The notes: a model not told the origin generated them from the sequence alone. 64,000 nt of DNA from Bradyrhizobium sp. Gha (GCF_900113735.1 NZ_FOQM01000013.1:103776-167775), one strand, 5' to 3'; shown: positions 34,286-43,044, counted from the first letter of the stretch. Numbers and translations are program-made.

Positions 34286-35520
34286 CAGAAGCCAAACCCC
34301 AATTGCGTTGCTTTCGGCTTGAACCGTTCGATCAGCCGCGCCTCGTCGAGGCGATGCGGCGAGGGCTGGTGATCGCTGAGCACGATGAACGGCAGCGCCT
34401 TGTGCTTGGGTACGTGCAGCCGCGCGAGATCGGACAGGCGGATCGTGGTGGTGCGCCGCGTCGCGATGATGCGCTCGACCGCCTTGGTGCCGAAGCCCGG
34501 CACGCGCAGCAGCTCTTCGCGGCTGGCGCTGTTGACGTCGAGCGGAAAGCGATCGCGATGCCGTAGCGCCCAGGCGAGCTTTGGATCGATGTCGAGCGGC
34601 AGCATCGCGCTATCGTCGACGATCTCACCGACGTCGAAACCGTAGAACCGCATCAGCCAGTCGGCCTGGTAGAGCCGGTGCTCACGCAGCAGCGGCGGCC
34701 GGACCAGGGGCAATGCGCGGCTCGCATCGGGGATCGGGCTGAAGGCGGAGTAATAGACCCGCCTGAGACGGTAGGAGCCATAGAGATTGGCGCTGGTGTG
34801 GAGGATAGTGTGATCGTTCGCGCTGTCTGCGCCGACGATCATCTGCGTGCTTTGGCCAGCCGGTGCGAAGCGATGCGGTCTTGTCCTCGTCTTCGCGCGG
34901 CGAGCTTCCTCGGCTTCGTCGAGCTTCAGCCGCAACCGGCCCATGGTGCGGCGGATCGCACGCACGTCTTTTTCCGGGGCGAATTGCTGCAGGCTTGTCG
35001 CCTCTGGCATTTCGATATTGATGGAGAGACGGTCGGCATATTTGCCGGCTTCCGCGATCAGCGCATCGTCGGCTTCCGGAATGGTCTTGAGATGGATGTA
35101 GCCGCGGAAGTGATGGTCCTCGCGCAGTTTTCGCGCGACGCCGACCACTTGCTCCATGGTGTAGTCGGGGCTGCGGATGATGCCGGAGGAGAGAAACAGG
35201 CCCTCGATGTAATTGCGCCGGTAGAAATCGAGCGTCAGCTTGACCACTTCATCGATGGTGAAGCGGGCGCGCGGCACGTTGGAGGAGGCGCGGTTGACGC
35301 AATAGAGGCAATCGTAGTTGCAGGCGTTGGTCAGCAGCACCTTGAGCAGGGAGATGCAGCGTCCATCCGGCGCGTAGGAATGGCAGATGCCCATGCCGGG
35401 CGCGGTCGAGCCCATGCCCTTGCCGTCGCTGGAATCCCGCTTCTCGGTGCCGCTGGAGGCGCAGGAGGCGTCGTACTTGGCGGCGTCTGCGAGAATTTCC
35501 AGCTTGCGTTGTACGTCCAT
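34285..35520 (-). CDS. Putative DNA modification/repair radical SAM protein
   Basis: This 411-residue protein has a radical SAM cluster motif C67-x3-C71-x2-C74 (NACNYDCLYCVNRASSN). A C-terminal helix-hairpin-helix follows (DVNSASREELLRVPGFGTKAVERII), which points to nucleic-acid binding. This family is regularly paired with a UdgX/DUF4130 gene, as here, where the two overlap by one base. The substrate and reaction are not established. The gene begins 82 bases from a perfect LexA box, and the likely -10 region (TAATAT on the minus strand) abuts that box, so SOS control is probable. Further cysteines near the N-terminus (C46, C55) may matter. Confidence 0.87.
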   Translation of the reverse strand: MDVQRKLEILADAAKYDASCASSGTEKRDSSDGKGMGSTAPGMGICHSYAPDGRCISLLKVLLTNACNYDCLYCVNRASSNVPRARFTIDEVVKLTLDFYRRNYIEGLFLSSGIIRSPDYTMEQVVGVARKLREDHHFRGYIHLKTIPEADDALIAEAGKYADRLSINIEMPEATSLQQFAPEKDVRAIRRTMGRLRLKLDEAEEARRAKTRTRPHRFAPAGQSTQMIVGADSANDHTILHTSANLYGSYRLRRVYYSAFSPIPDASRALPLVRPPLLREHRLYQADWLMRFYGFDVGEIVDDSAMLPLDIDPKLAWALRHRDRFPLDVNSASREELLRVPGFGTKAVERIIATRRTTTIRLSDLARLHVPKHKALPFIVLSDHQPSPHRLDEARLIERFKPKATQLGFGF

Positions 35521-35569
35521 TCCGGAATCCCTTTGATTTGGCTCATGAATCGATCGAACGCAATTCGAT

Positions 35570-35598
35570 TTGACTCTTCGGCTGCCGTTAGCTTTATA
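35570..35598 (+). promoter_or_regulatory. Sigma-70 promoter of imuA-imuB-dnaE2
   Basis: TTGACT-N17-TTTATA reads toward imuA. Transcription would begin within or just before the LexA box at 35602, the position expected for repression. Confidence 0.55.
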
Positions 35599-35601
35599 TT
35601 A

Positions 35602-35616
35602 GAACATATCATGAAC
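35602..35616. promoter_or_regulatory. LexA box (GAAC-N7-GAAC)
   Basis: GAACATATCATGAAC is a perfect direct repeat GAAC-N7-GAAC, the operator type established for alphaproteobacterial LexA (GTTC-N7-GTTC on the other strand). It lies in the 162-base region between the divergent radical SAM/UdgX and imuA operons. Confidence 0.85.
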
Positions 35617-35682
35617 AAATGAGCCAGCCGTTGGTTTCTCTTTTGAGAGCCACCGGCCATCACCTCTGAAGGAGCGGCGAGC

Positions 35683-36489
35683 ATGAGCGGCGCACGCATG
35701 AGCGCGCTTGCGACCTTGCGCAGCCAGATCGAGCGGATCGAGACGGCGGAGGTCGTGCATCATCACGAGCGTGTCGCGCTCGGTCACGGCGAGGTCGATC
35801 GCGCGCTGAAAGGCGGCCTCGCGCGCGCGGCGGTCCATGAGGTGTTTTGCGAAGGCCGGCAGGGTGCGGCCGCGACCGGCTTTGTCACCGCGCTGGCGGG
35901 TCGCGTCACGGCACAGCGGCCGCTGCTGTGGGTACGACAAGATTTTTCGGAACTCGAAACCGGCGCGCTGTCGATGAGCGGGCTCGCCGAGCTTGGCCTC
36001 GATCCACGCGGCGTGGTGATGGTGCGCGCGGCCGATGTGGAGAGCGCGCTGCGCACGTCGGCCGATGCGCTCGCCTGCGATGCGCTCGGCGCCGTCGTGC
36101 TCGAGCTCTGGGGCGAGACGAGGCAGTTCGATCTCGTCGCGAGCCGCAAGCTGACGCTCGCCGCGCAATCATCCGGCGTTACCGGTTTGTTGCTGCGGAT
36201 GGCAGCACAACCGTTGCCCTCGACCGCGGAGACGCGATGGATGCTGCGCGCGGCGCATTCGCCGCCGGGATCGGCATCAATGCCTGCGGCGCCTTGGGAC
36301 GTCTGGGGCGCGCCGCGCTTCGATGTCGAGCTGTTGCGCAATCGTCATGGCCCGTGTGGCCGGTGGATCATGGAATGGAAGTGTGATGAGTGCCAGTTCA
36401 GTGAACCGTCGGCGTATTCTCAGCCTCTGGCTGCCGCGCCTGCCCATCGACCGGATCCAGCGGTTTTTCAGCAGCGCCGGGCTGGGTAA
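35683..36489 (+). CDS. imuA: ImuA, RecA-like mutasome protein
   Basis: This 268-residue RecA/SulA-like protein is the first gene of the damage-induced imuA-imuB-dnaE2 mutagenesis cassette. The N-terminus reads LATLRSQIERIETAEVV, and the core has GHGEVDRALKGGLARAAVHEVF and later PLLWVRQDFSELETG. Its C-terminus has CDECQFSEPSAYSQP. GGAGCGG precedes the ATG. The ImuA family supports translesion synthesis by ImuB and DnaE2; the biochemical role is less clear than that of its partners. Its last 104 bases overlap the start of imuB in another frame, a larger overlap than usual. Confidence 0.88.
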   Translation: MSGARMSALATLRSQIERIETAEVVHHHERVALGHGEVDRALKGGLARAAVHEVFCEGRQGAAATGFVTALAGRVTAQRPLLWVRQDFSELETGALSMSGLAELGLDPRGVVMVRAADVESALRTSADALACDALGAVVLELWGETRQFDLVASRKLTLAAQSSGVTGLLLRMAAQPLPSTAETRWMLRAAHSPPGSASMPAAPWDVWGAPRFDVELLRNRHGPCGRWIMEWKCDECQFSEPSAYSQPLAAAPAHRPDPAVFQQRRAG

Positions 36490-37981
36490 AAATAATAATG
36501 GTCCGAGCATCGTTGTCATCAAGGACAACAATGCGCTGGTGATCCACGCACTGGACGAAACCGCCGAGCGCCTCGGCTTGCATATTGGTCAGCCGCTGGC
36601 GAATGCCCGGGCGATGTGCCCGGACTTGAAAGTGTTCGACGCCGATGTCGTGGCCGATGCGAAGACGCTCAGTGACATCGCCGATTGGTGTGACCGCTTC
36701 ACGCCGCTGGTGGCGCTCGATCCGCCGCACGGGTTGTTCCTCGACATCACGGGCTGCGCGCATCTGTTCGGCGGGGAAGCCGCCCTATTGCAGACGCTGG
36801 TCCGGGCACTCGGCCGACAAGGCTTTGCCGTCAGCGCGGCGATCGCCGGCACCTCGGTCTGCGCGCGCACACTGACGCGGCAGGGCTCCGGGATCATCGT
36901 TGCCGACGGTGGGGAAGCGGCGGCAATCGACCGGTTTCCGGTGTCCGCGCTCGGTGCGGAGGAGACGATCACCACCGGCCTACGCCGCGCCGGGCTGAAG
37001 ACCATCGGCGATGTCGCCTCGCGCAACGCCTCCGAGATCACGGCGCGGTTCGGCGCGCGGTTCTCCACGCTGCTCGCGCATGCGCTGGGGCAGGGCGATT
37101 CGCCCATTAGTCCGCGCAAGCCGGTGCCTGACTACATCGTCGAAAAGCGTTTTGCCGAGCCGATCGCGACCGACACCATGATCGCGATGACGCTGTCGCG
37201 GTTGGCCGATACGTTGATCGCGTCCATGGAGAAGCAGGGCAAGGGCGCGCGGCGGTTGGAGGCCGCGTTCTTCCGCACCGACGGCGTGGTGCGCGCGATC
37301 ATGGTTGAGACCGGACGTCCCGTGACGCGAAGCAAAGTCATCGATCGTCTGTTCCGCGAACGGCTCGACGCGCTCGCCGATCCGCTCGATCCCGGTTTCG
37401 GCTTCGACATGGTGCGGCTGTCGGCGAGCCGCACCGAGATCGTGGTGCAGGAGCAGCGCGATCTCGATGCCCATGTCCACGATAATGACGAGCTCGCCGC
37501 GCTGATCGACCGCATCGCCGCACGCATCGGCGGAAAGCGCGTCGTCGTGCACCTGCCGCAGGATACCCATATCCCTGAGCGGGCGGTGCTGGCTGCGCCC
37601 GCCCAGCATCATCTCGCGGCTGCCATGCAGGCCAAATGGCCAGATCGTGCCGAGGGCGAGCCGCCGCTGCGGCCCCTGCGGCTGTTCGACAAGCCGGAGC
37701 CGGTCACCGTGCCGTTCGCGACCGTGCCCGATGGTCCGCCGCATCAATTCACCTGGCGCCGGGCAAAACATGCGGTGGTGCGGGTAGAGGGACCCGAACG
37801 CATCGCGATGGAATGGTGGCGCCAGGACGGCAAGCAGCTGACGCGGGATTATTTCCGCATCGAGGATGCCGAGGGCCTGCGCTTCTGGATTTTTCGCGAT
37901 GGTCTTTACGAAGGGGAAGTGTTCGACGCCGACGGCAAGCCTGCTCCGCCCAACTGGTATGTGCACGGTCTCTTCGCATGA
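36386..37981 (+). CDS. imuB: ImuB, catalytically inactive Y-family polymerase homologue
   Basis: ImuB is a Y-family DNA polymerase-like protein that bridges the beta clamp, ImuA and DnaE2 in the mutasome. The 531 residues begin RRRILSLWLPRLPIDRIQRFF. They continue with PPHGLFLDITGCAHLFGGEA, where an active Y polymerase would have paired catalytic acids, then the helix-hairpin-helix TTGLRRAGLKTIGDVASRNASEI and the little-finger part. The C-terminal region EGLRFWIFRDGLYEG is typical. I chose the ATG at 36386 inside imuA, with GGAA upstream. The stop overlaps the dnaE2 start as ATGA, so imuB and dnaE2 are coupled. Confidence 0.9.
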   Translation: MSASSVNRRRILSLWLPRLPIDRIQRFFSSAGLGKNNNGPSIVVIKDNNALVIHALDETAERLGLHIGQPLANARAMCPDLKVFDADVVADAKTLSDIADWCDRFTPLVALDPPHGLFLDITGCAHLFGGEAALLQTLVRALGRQGFAVSAAIAGTSVCARTLTRQGSGIIVADGGEAAAIDRFPVSALGAEETITTGLRRAGLKTIGDVASRNASEITARFGARFSTLLAHALGQGDSPISPRKPVPDYIVEKRFAEPIATDTMIAMTLSRLADTLIASMEKQGKGARRLEAAFFRTDGVVRAIMVETGRPVTRSKVIDRLFRERLDALADPLDPGFGFDMVRLSASRTEIVVQEQRDLDAHVHDNDELAALIDRIAARIGGKRVVVHLPQDTHIPERAVLAAPAQHHLAAAMQAKWPDRAEGEPPLRPLRLFDKPEPVTVPFATVPDGPPHQFTWRRAKHAVVRVEGPERIAMEWWRQDGKQLTRDYFRIEDAEGLRFWIFRDGLYEGEVFDADGKPAPPNWYVHGLFA

Positions 37982-40900
37982 ACACGCCTGCTTATGCCGA
38001 GATCGGCATCACCACCAACTTCTCCTTCCTGCGCGGCGGCTCGGATCCGCGCGCCTATGTGCATCAGGCCAGCAAGCTCGGCCTTCCCGTGATCGGCATC
38101 GCCGATCACAATACGCTCGCCGGCGTGGTGCGCGCCTGGAAGGAGCTCGACAATGACAAGGTGCTGCATAAGCCCAAATTGTTGGTCGGTGCGCGCATCG
38201 TCTTCATCGACGGTACGCCCGACATTTTCGTCTATCCGGGCGACCGCGCCGCCTATGGTCGGCTCTGCCAGCTTCTCACCAGAGGCAAACGCGGCGACGA
38301 CATCACGCGGATCGAGAAGGGCGGGTGCCGTCTCTCCTTCGCCGATCTGCTGGAGTTTTCGGAAGGTCAGCTCCTGGTCCTGGCGCTGCCGCATCGCTTC
38401 GAGCCGGCACAAGCGTTGGATATTCTTGCAAGGTTGAAAGCAAGCCGCGCCGAGGGGGTATGGCTGGCGGCGAGCCTGATTTATCGCGGCGACGACCGGC
38501 GCCGTCTGGCGCGGCTCGACGATCTCGCCGAAAAGGCAAAAGTTCCGCTGCTTGCGACCAACGAGGTGCTCTATCACGATCCCGGCCGTCGTCCGCTTCA
38601 GGATGTGCTCACCTGTATCAGGGAAAAGACCACGATCGAGGCGGTCGGACGAAGGCTGGAAGCCAATGCCGAGCGTTTTCTGAAAACGCCCCGCGAGATG
38701 GCGCGGCTGTTCCGCGATGTCCCCGGGGCGATCGCAGAGACCATGCGCTTTGCGGACAGGATCGACTTCACGCTCGACCAGCTCAAATACCAATATCCTG
38801 ATGAGCCGGTGCCGCCGGGCAAGACCGCGCAGGGACATCTGGAGGACCTGACCTGGGCCGGAGTCGACAAATATTTCGGCGGTATCGAGAACATTGACGA
38901 GAAGCTGCGTGCGACGCTGAAGAAAGAGCTCGCGCTGATATCAGAGCTGAAATACGCGCATTACTTCCTCACCGTGCACGACATCGTCCACTACGCGCGC
39001 AGCCAGAACATTCTGTGCCAGGGACGGGGTTCTGCGGCGAATTCGGCGGTGTGCTACGTGCTCGGCATCACCTCGGTCGATCCGACCAAGGTCGATCTGC
39101 TGTTCGAGCGCTTCATCTCCAAGGAACGGCTGGAGCCGCCCGACATCGACGTCGATTTCGAGCATTCGCGGCGCGAGGAGGTGATGCAATATGTCTATCG
39201 CCGCTACGGCCGCCACCGCGCCGCCATCATCGCCACCGTCATCCATTATCGTCCGCGCAGCGCCATCCGCGATGTCGGCAAGGCGCTGGGCCTGACCGAG
39301 GACGTCACCGCGGCGCTCGCCGACACCGTGTGGGGCAGCTGGGGCAAGGGCCTCAACGACATGCAGGTCCGGCAGGCCGGGCTCGATCCGCAAAATCCCA
39401 TGATCAACCTCGCAGTCGAGCTGGCGACCGAGCTGATCGAATTCCCGCGCCATCTGTCGCAGCATGTCGGCGGCTATGTGCTGACGCAGGACCGGCTCGA
39501 CACCTATGTGCCGATCGGCAACGCCGCGATGAACGACCGCACCTTCATCGAATGGGACAAGGATGACGTCGACGCGCTGAATATGATGAAAGTCGACGTG
39601 CTCGCGCTGGGCATGCTGACTTGCATCCGCAAATGTTTTGATCTGATCGATCAGCACAAGGGCGAGCGGCTTGTTCTGGCGAGCGTTCCGCAGGACGATC
39701 CCAAGGTTTACGACATGCTGTGTGCCGGCGAGTCGCTCGGCGTGTTCCAGGTCGAGAGCCGCGCGCAAATGAACATGCTGCCGCGGCTGAAGCCGCGAAC
39801 CTTCTATGATCTCGTTATCGAGGTCGCGATCGTGCGCCCGGGACCGATCCAGGGCGATATGGTGCATCCCTATCTGCGGCGGCGGAACGGCCTGGAGAAG
39901 GTGACCTATCCTTCGCCATCGCCCGAGCATGGTCCCGCGGACGAGCTCTACAAGGTGCTGCACAAGACCAAGGGCGTGCCCCTGTTCCAGGAGCAGGCGA
40001 TGCGCATCGCGATTGAGGCGGCGAAATTCACGCCCGAAGAAGCCAACGGGCTGCGCCGCTCGATGGCGACCTTTCGCAATGTCGGCACCATCGGCCAGTA
40101 CGAAGAGAAGCTGATCGGCAACATGGTCGCGCGCGGCTATGATGCCAATTTCGCCAGAAGCTGCTTCGACCAGATCAAGGGTTTTGGCTCGTATGGCTTC
40201 CCGGAGAGTCATGCCGCGAGCTTTGCCCAGCTCGTCTATATCTCGTCATGGCTGAAATATCATCACCCTGATGCCTTCTGCTGCGGTCTCCTGAACTCGC
40301 AGCCGATGGGCTTTTACGCGCCGGCACAGATTGTCGGCGACGCCCGCAAGAACGGTGTCGAGGTTCGCGAGATCGATGTGTCCTACAGCTTTGCACAGAA
40401 CACGCTGGAGAACACTGACGACAGATATTGTGCCGTTCGCCTGGGTTTTCGCCAGATCGACGGTTTTCACTGGCTGGATCCGGATGCGGAAAGACTCAAA
40501 GCCATCCAGCTGTCATTCCGGGGCGCGCCGACAGGCGCGAACCCGGAATCGATCGGGCCGCATACGCCTGGCGCAATGGATTCCGGGCTCGACGCTGGCG
40601 CGTCGCCCCGGAATGACGGAGCAACCGATTGGGCCGACCGCATCATCGCCGCCCGCAACCGCCGTCCCTTCACCTCGCTTGAAGACTTCGCCCGCGATAC
40701 CGGCCTGCCCAAGCGCGCGCTGATCCTGCTGGCGGATGCCGATGCGTTCCGCTCGCTCGGGCTCGACCGCCGCGAGGCGCTGTGGCAGGTGCGGCGGTTG
40801 CCCGACGACGTGGCGCTGCCGCTGTTCGAGGCAGCGACTGCGCGCGAGCAGCCGGACGAGCAGGCCAAGCCGCTCCCGGTGATGCCACGTCCCGAACAGG

Positions 40901-41439
40901 TCGTCGCCGACTACCAGACCATCCGGCTGTCGCTCAAAGGCCACCCGATGGAGTTCTTGCGCGAGGCGTTTACGCGCGAGCGCATCGTTGCCTGCAAGGA
41001 GATCAGTCACGAGAACGAGCGGCGCCGCGTCCGCTGCGCCGGCGTGGTGCTGGTGCGTCAGCGCCCGGGCAGCGCCAGCGGCGTGGTGTTCATGACGCTG
41101 GAGGACGAAACCGGCATCGCCAACGTCGTGGTATGGCCCAAGGTCATGGAGCAGTACCGGAAAGAAGTGATGGGTGCGCGCCTCATCGAGGTTCAGGGCT
41201 ATATCCAGAGCAGCCCAGAAAAGGTAACGCATCTGATCGCGCAACGCATGATCGACCGTTCGCACGATCTGGTCGGCCTTGCCAACGATGCCCTGAGCCG
41301 CAAGCATCCGCTGCCCGCAGGCGCCACCGTGGTCGAACCACTCAACGAGGACCCGCGCTCCCTCACGGACATGCCGGCCCAAAAAATCCGCCATCCCCGC
41401 AACGTGCGCATCCTGCCGCCGTCGCGGGATTTTCATTGA
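37978..41439 (+). CDS. dnaE2: DnaE2 (ImuC), error-prone DNA polymerase III alpha
   Basis: This 1153-residue C-family polymerase performs SOS mutagenesis with ImuA and ImuB. A PHP domain opens the protein (YAEIGITTNFSFLRGGSDP, GIADHNTLAGVVRAW). The polymerase core includes CQGRGSAANSAVCYVLGIT, LEPPDIDVDFEHSRREEVMQY and ALNMMKVDVLALGMLTCI, with catalytic aspartates. FGSYGFPESHAASFAQLVYISSWLKYHHP follows, and an OB domain with GVVFMTLEDETGIANVVVWP lies near the C-terminus. Between about residues 845 and 881 the frame runs through a palindromic repeat (40512-40617), adding a stretch foreign to the family between the core and the IIAARNRRPFTSLEDF motif. The frame stays open, so the enzyme may still be functional. 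Confidence 0.95.
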   Translation: MNTPAYAEIGITTNFSFLRGGSDPRAYVHQASKLGLPVIGIADHNTLAGVVRAWKELDNDKVLHKPKLLVGARIVFIDGTPDIFVYPGDRAAYGRLCQLLTRGKRGDDITRIEKGGCRLSFADLLEFSEGQLLVLALPHRFEPAQALDILARLKASRAEGVWLAASLIYRGDDRRRLARLDDLAEKAKVPLLATNEVLYHDPGRRPLQDVLTCIREKTTIEAVGRRLEANAERFLKTPREMARLFRDVPGAIAETMRFADRIDFTLDQLKYQYPDEPVPPGKTAQGHLEDLTWAGVDKYFGGIENIDEKLRATLKKELALISELKYAHYFLTVHDIVHYARSQNILCQGRGSAANSAVCYVLGITSVDPTKVDLLFERFISKERLEPPDIDVDFEHSRREEVMQYVYRRYGRHRAAIIATVIHYRPRSAIRDVGKALGLTEDVTAALADTVWGSWGKGLNDMQVRQAGLDPQNPMINLAVELATELIEFPRHLSQHVGGYVLTQDRLDTYVPIGNAAMNDRTFIEWDKDDVDALNMMKVDVLALGMLTCIRKCFDLIDQHKGERLVLASVPQDDPKVYDMLCAGESLGVFQVESRAQMNMLPRLKPRTFYDLVIEVAIVRPGPIQGDMVHPYLRRRNGLEKVTYPSPSPEHGPADELYKVLHKTKGVPLFQEQAMRIAIEAAKFTPEEANGLRRSMATFRNVGTIGQYEEKLIGNMVARGYDANFARSCFDQIKGFGSYGFPESHAASFAQLVYISSWLKYHHPDAFCCGLLNSQPMGFYAPAQIVGDARKNGVEVREIDVSYSFAQNTLENTDDRYCAVRLGFRQIDGFHWLDPDAERLKAIQLSFRGAPTGANPESIGPHTPGAMDSGLDAGASPRNDGATDWADRIIAARNRRPFTSLEDFARDTGLPKRALILLADADAFRSLGLDRREALWQVRRLPDDVALPLFEAATAREQPDEQAKPLPVMPRPEQVVADYQTIRLSLKGHPMEFLREAFTRERIVACKEISHENERRRVRCAGVVLVRQRPGSASGVVFMTLEDETGIANVVVWPKVMEQYRKEVMGARLIEVQGYIQSSPEKVTHLIAQRMIDRSHDLVGLANDALSRKHPLPAGATVVEPLNEDPRSLTDMPAQKIRHPRNVRILPPSRDFH
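40512..40617. repeat. Palindromic repeat element inside dnaE2
   Basis: The outer arms GTCATTCCGGGGCG (40512-40525) and CGCCCCGGAATGAC (40604-40617) are perfect 14-base inverted repeats. Inner arms CCCGGAATC (40542-40550) and GATTCCGGG (40579-40587) give a second nested pairing. The element has the form of intergenic palindromic repeats common in Bradyrhizobium and relatives but is translated here within dnaE2. Confidence 0.85.
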
Positions 41440-41467
41440 GAGGTGGGGCGCGGGATGCCGCCACACC

Positions 41468-41545
41468 GTCATTGCGCGCGTAGCGAAGCAAACCAGGCTG
41501 TCTCCGCGGCGGGATTCTGGATTGCTTCGCTGCGCTCGCAATGAC
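41468..41545. repeat. Palindromic intergenic repeat (TCATTGCG type)
   Basis: GTCATTGCG at one end pairs with CGCAATGAC at the other, and inner AGCGAAGCAA pairs with TTGCTTCGCT. It lies directly after dnaE2. A related copy occurs at 42536-42620. Confidence 0.8.
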
Positions 41546-41579
41546 GCGTTTGTTGACGCGATCGCGCGCCACATTCGCG

Positions 41580-41683
41580 GTGTCATGGCCCGCGAACGCG
41601 GGTGTCCAGTGTGCCGCGGCTTCTCGGCGCTAGCCGAGCCGCCTCTGGAACACTAGATCGCCCGATCACGTCGGCGATGACAC
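41580..41683. repeat. Composite palindromic intergenic repeat
   Basis: Outer GTGTCAT/ATGACAC arms enclose CCGCGAACGCGGG, GGCTAGCC-like and CCCGATCACGTCGG hairpins, with GTGTCCAGTGT near the middle-left and GGAACACTAG near the middle-right. It fills the rest of the dnaE2-SDR gap and looks like a different family from the copy just upstream. Confidence 0.55.
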
Positions 41684-41693
41684 TGTGCCCGCC

Positions 41694-42464
41694 TCAGAAA
41701 TTCACCCGGTTCGATATCCCGCCATCCACGACCAGATTCGATCCCGTGGTGAACCCCGACACCGGGCTCGCCAGAAACACCGCCGCGTTCGCGATCTCCT
41801 GCGGCGTCGCCATGCGCCCCATCGGATTGCGCTTCATCGCGTCGTTGTAACGCTCGGGCATGTTCTGCTCGATCATGTGCCAGACGCCGCCCTTGAAGTA
41901 GACGGTGCCGGGCGAGACGACATTCACGCGGATCTTCTTCCTGGCATATTGCCGCGCCAGTCCCTTGGCCATGTGGATCAGCGCCGCCTTGATCGGGCCG
42001 TAGGAACTGGCGAGATCGGCCTGCGCCGCCGAGATCGAGGAGATGATGACGAAGGCGGCATCGCCGCTCTTTTCGCCGCTAGCCTCGAGAAACGGCCGCG
42101 CCGCGTCGAACGCATGTACGGCGCCGAGCACGTCGAGCCGGAAATTCTGCTCCCACGATGCGGGATCGTGGCCTTGCGCCATGGCACCGGCATTGGCGAA
42201 CAGCAGGTCGATGCCGCCGAGCTCTTTGGCCGCGCTCTCGACCCATGCCTTCAGCGCAGCGCCGTCGGTGACATCGACTGTGCCGCCGGCGGCGCGGACG
42301 CTGCTCGCCTTCAGTTCAGTGACGGTCGCCGCAACCTGCTCCGCATTGCGCGCGCAGACCGCGACATTGCTGCCTTCACCGGCCAGCGTCGCCGCAATCG
42401 CCCGCCCGATGCCGCGCGTGCCGCCGAGTACCACGGCGTTTTTCCCCTTGAGACCGAGATCCAT
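41694..42464 (-). CDS. SDR-family oxidoreductase
   Basis: This 256-residue short-chain dehydrogenase/reductase has a cofactor motif G-x3-G-x-G in VVLGGTRGIGRAIAATLAG, then LLFANAGAMAQG. The catalytic Ser-Tyr-Lys set is in IISSISAAQADLASSYGPIKAAL. The C-terminus VSGFTTGSNLVVDGGISNRVNF is normal for the family. The ATG at 42464 has AAGGAAAA upstream; a longer frame adds 18 residues without support. It stands alone between two repeat clusters, and the substrate is unknown. Confidence 0.9.
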   Translation of the reverse strand: MDLGLKGKNAVVLGGTRGIGRAIAATLAGEGSNVAVCARNAEQVAATVTELKASSVRAAGGTVDVTDGAALKAWVESAAKELGGIDLLFANAGAMAQGHDPASWEQNFRLDVLGAVHAFDAARPFLEASGEKSGDAAFVIISSISAAQADLASSYGPIKAALIHMAKGLARQYARKKIRVNVVSPGTVYFKGGVWHMIEQNMPERYNDAMKRNPMGRMATPQEIANAAVFLASPVSGFTTGSNLVVDGGISNRVNF

Positions 42465-42535
42465 CGTTTGGTTTTCCTTTTTGTCGGGTGCAGGGAGTGT
42501 AGCGTGTCGAGGAGACATGCAGAAGCCTCCACAAC

Positions 42536-42620
42536 ATCATTGCGAGGAGCTCTTGCGACGAAGCAATCCAGACTGTTCCCCCGGACACATCCTGGATTGC
42601 TTCCCTTCGCCCGCAATGAC
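42536..42620. repeat. Palindromic intergenic repeat (TCATTGCG type, second copy)
   Basis: TCATTGCG...GAAGCAATCCAG on the left mirrors CTGGATTGCTTC...CGCAATGA on the right. It is the same family as the element at 41468-41545, with a degenerate GAGGAGCTCTTGCGAC left arm. Confidence 0.75.
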
Positions 42621-42642
42621 GACGCGGAGAGAAGAGCGCCCT

Positions 42643-42930
42643 TCACTCCGGCGAAGCCCCCACCGGCGGGCCGCCGGGCGGGCGATGCAGGAAGGTCAGC
42701 GATGCATAGGCGCCGACCCAGGAGCCGATCGCGGCGAACGCCACATAGAAGGCGTTTTCGGTATAGCTGATCACGGCATAGGACGAGAGCAGATACCAGA
42801 TCGCGCTCCAGCTCGCGGCCGGCACGCGCTTGCGTGCGACCACGGCGGAGGTGAACATGACATAGACCGCGTCGGTGGCCGCCGTTGCGACGAACACGGC
42901 GCCTGCGGTGAGGGGATCGATGGCGGCCAT
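42643..42930 (-). CDS. Small membrane protein
   Basis: This 95-residue hydrophobic protein has about three membrane helices (TAGAVFVATAATDAVYVMFT, ASWSAIWYLLSSYAVIS and AFYVAFAAIGSWVGAYASL). It ends in a proline-rich tail (HRPPGGPPVGASPE). The ATG at 42930 has GAAAGGA at 6 bases; an upstream ATG at 42951 adds seven residues. I do not recognise a named family, although similar small proteins are widespread in this order. It is divergent from the CoA-transferase gene. Confidence 0.75.
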   Translation of the reverse strand: MAAIDPLTAGAVFVATAATDAVYVMFTSAVVARKRVPAASWSAIWYLLSSYAVISYTENAFYVAFAAIGSWVGAYASLTFLHRPPGGPPVGASPE

Positions 42931-43044
42931 TGCAATCCTTTCCGTGCTCATGGGATGGTCGCAAAAACTACCGCATGATCCGGAAAAGTGCGCGGCGGCT
43001 TTTCCGAAAAGATTAGACTTAAATGACAAGCAAGAGAGGCCGCG

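Noticed and set aside
36386..37981. ImuB as an active Y-family polymerase (DinB)
   Set aside because: The position of the catalytic acids is changed (FLDITGCAHLF), and the gene is in the imuA-imuB-dnaE2 context, where ImuB is known to act as an inactive bridge.
41440..42642. Repeat cluster as a CRISPR array or insertion sequence
   Set aside because: The repeats are few, palindromic, unequal and not regularly spaced. There are no cas genes, transposase or IS-type terminal repeats.
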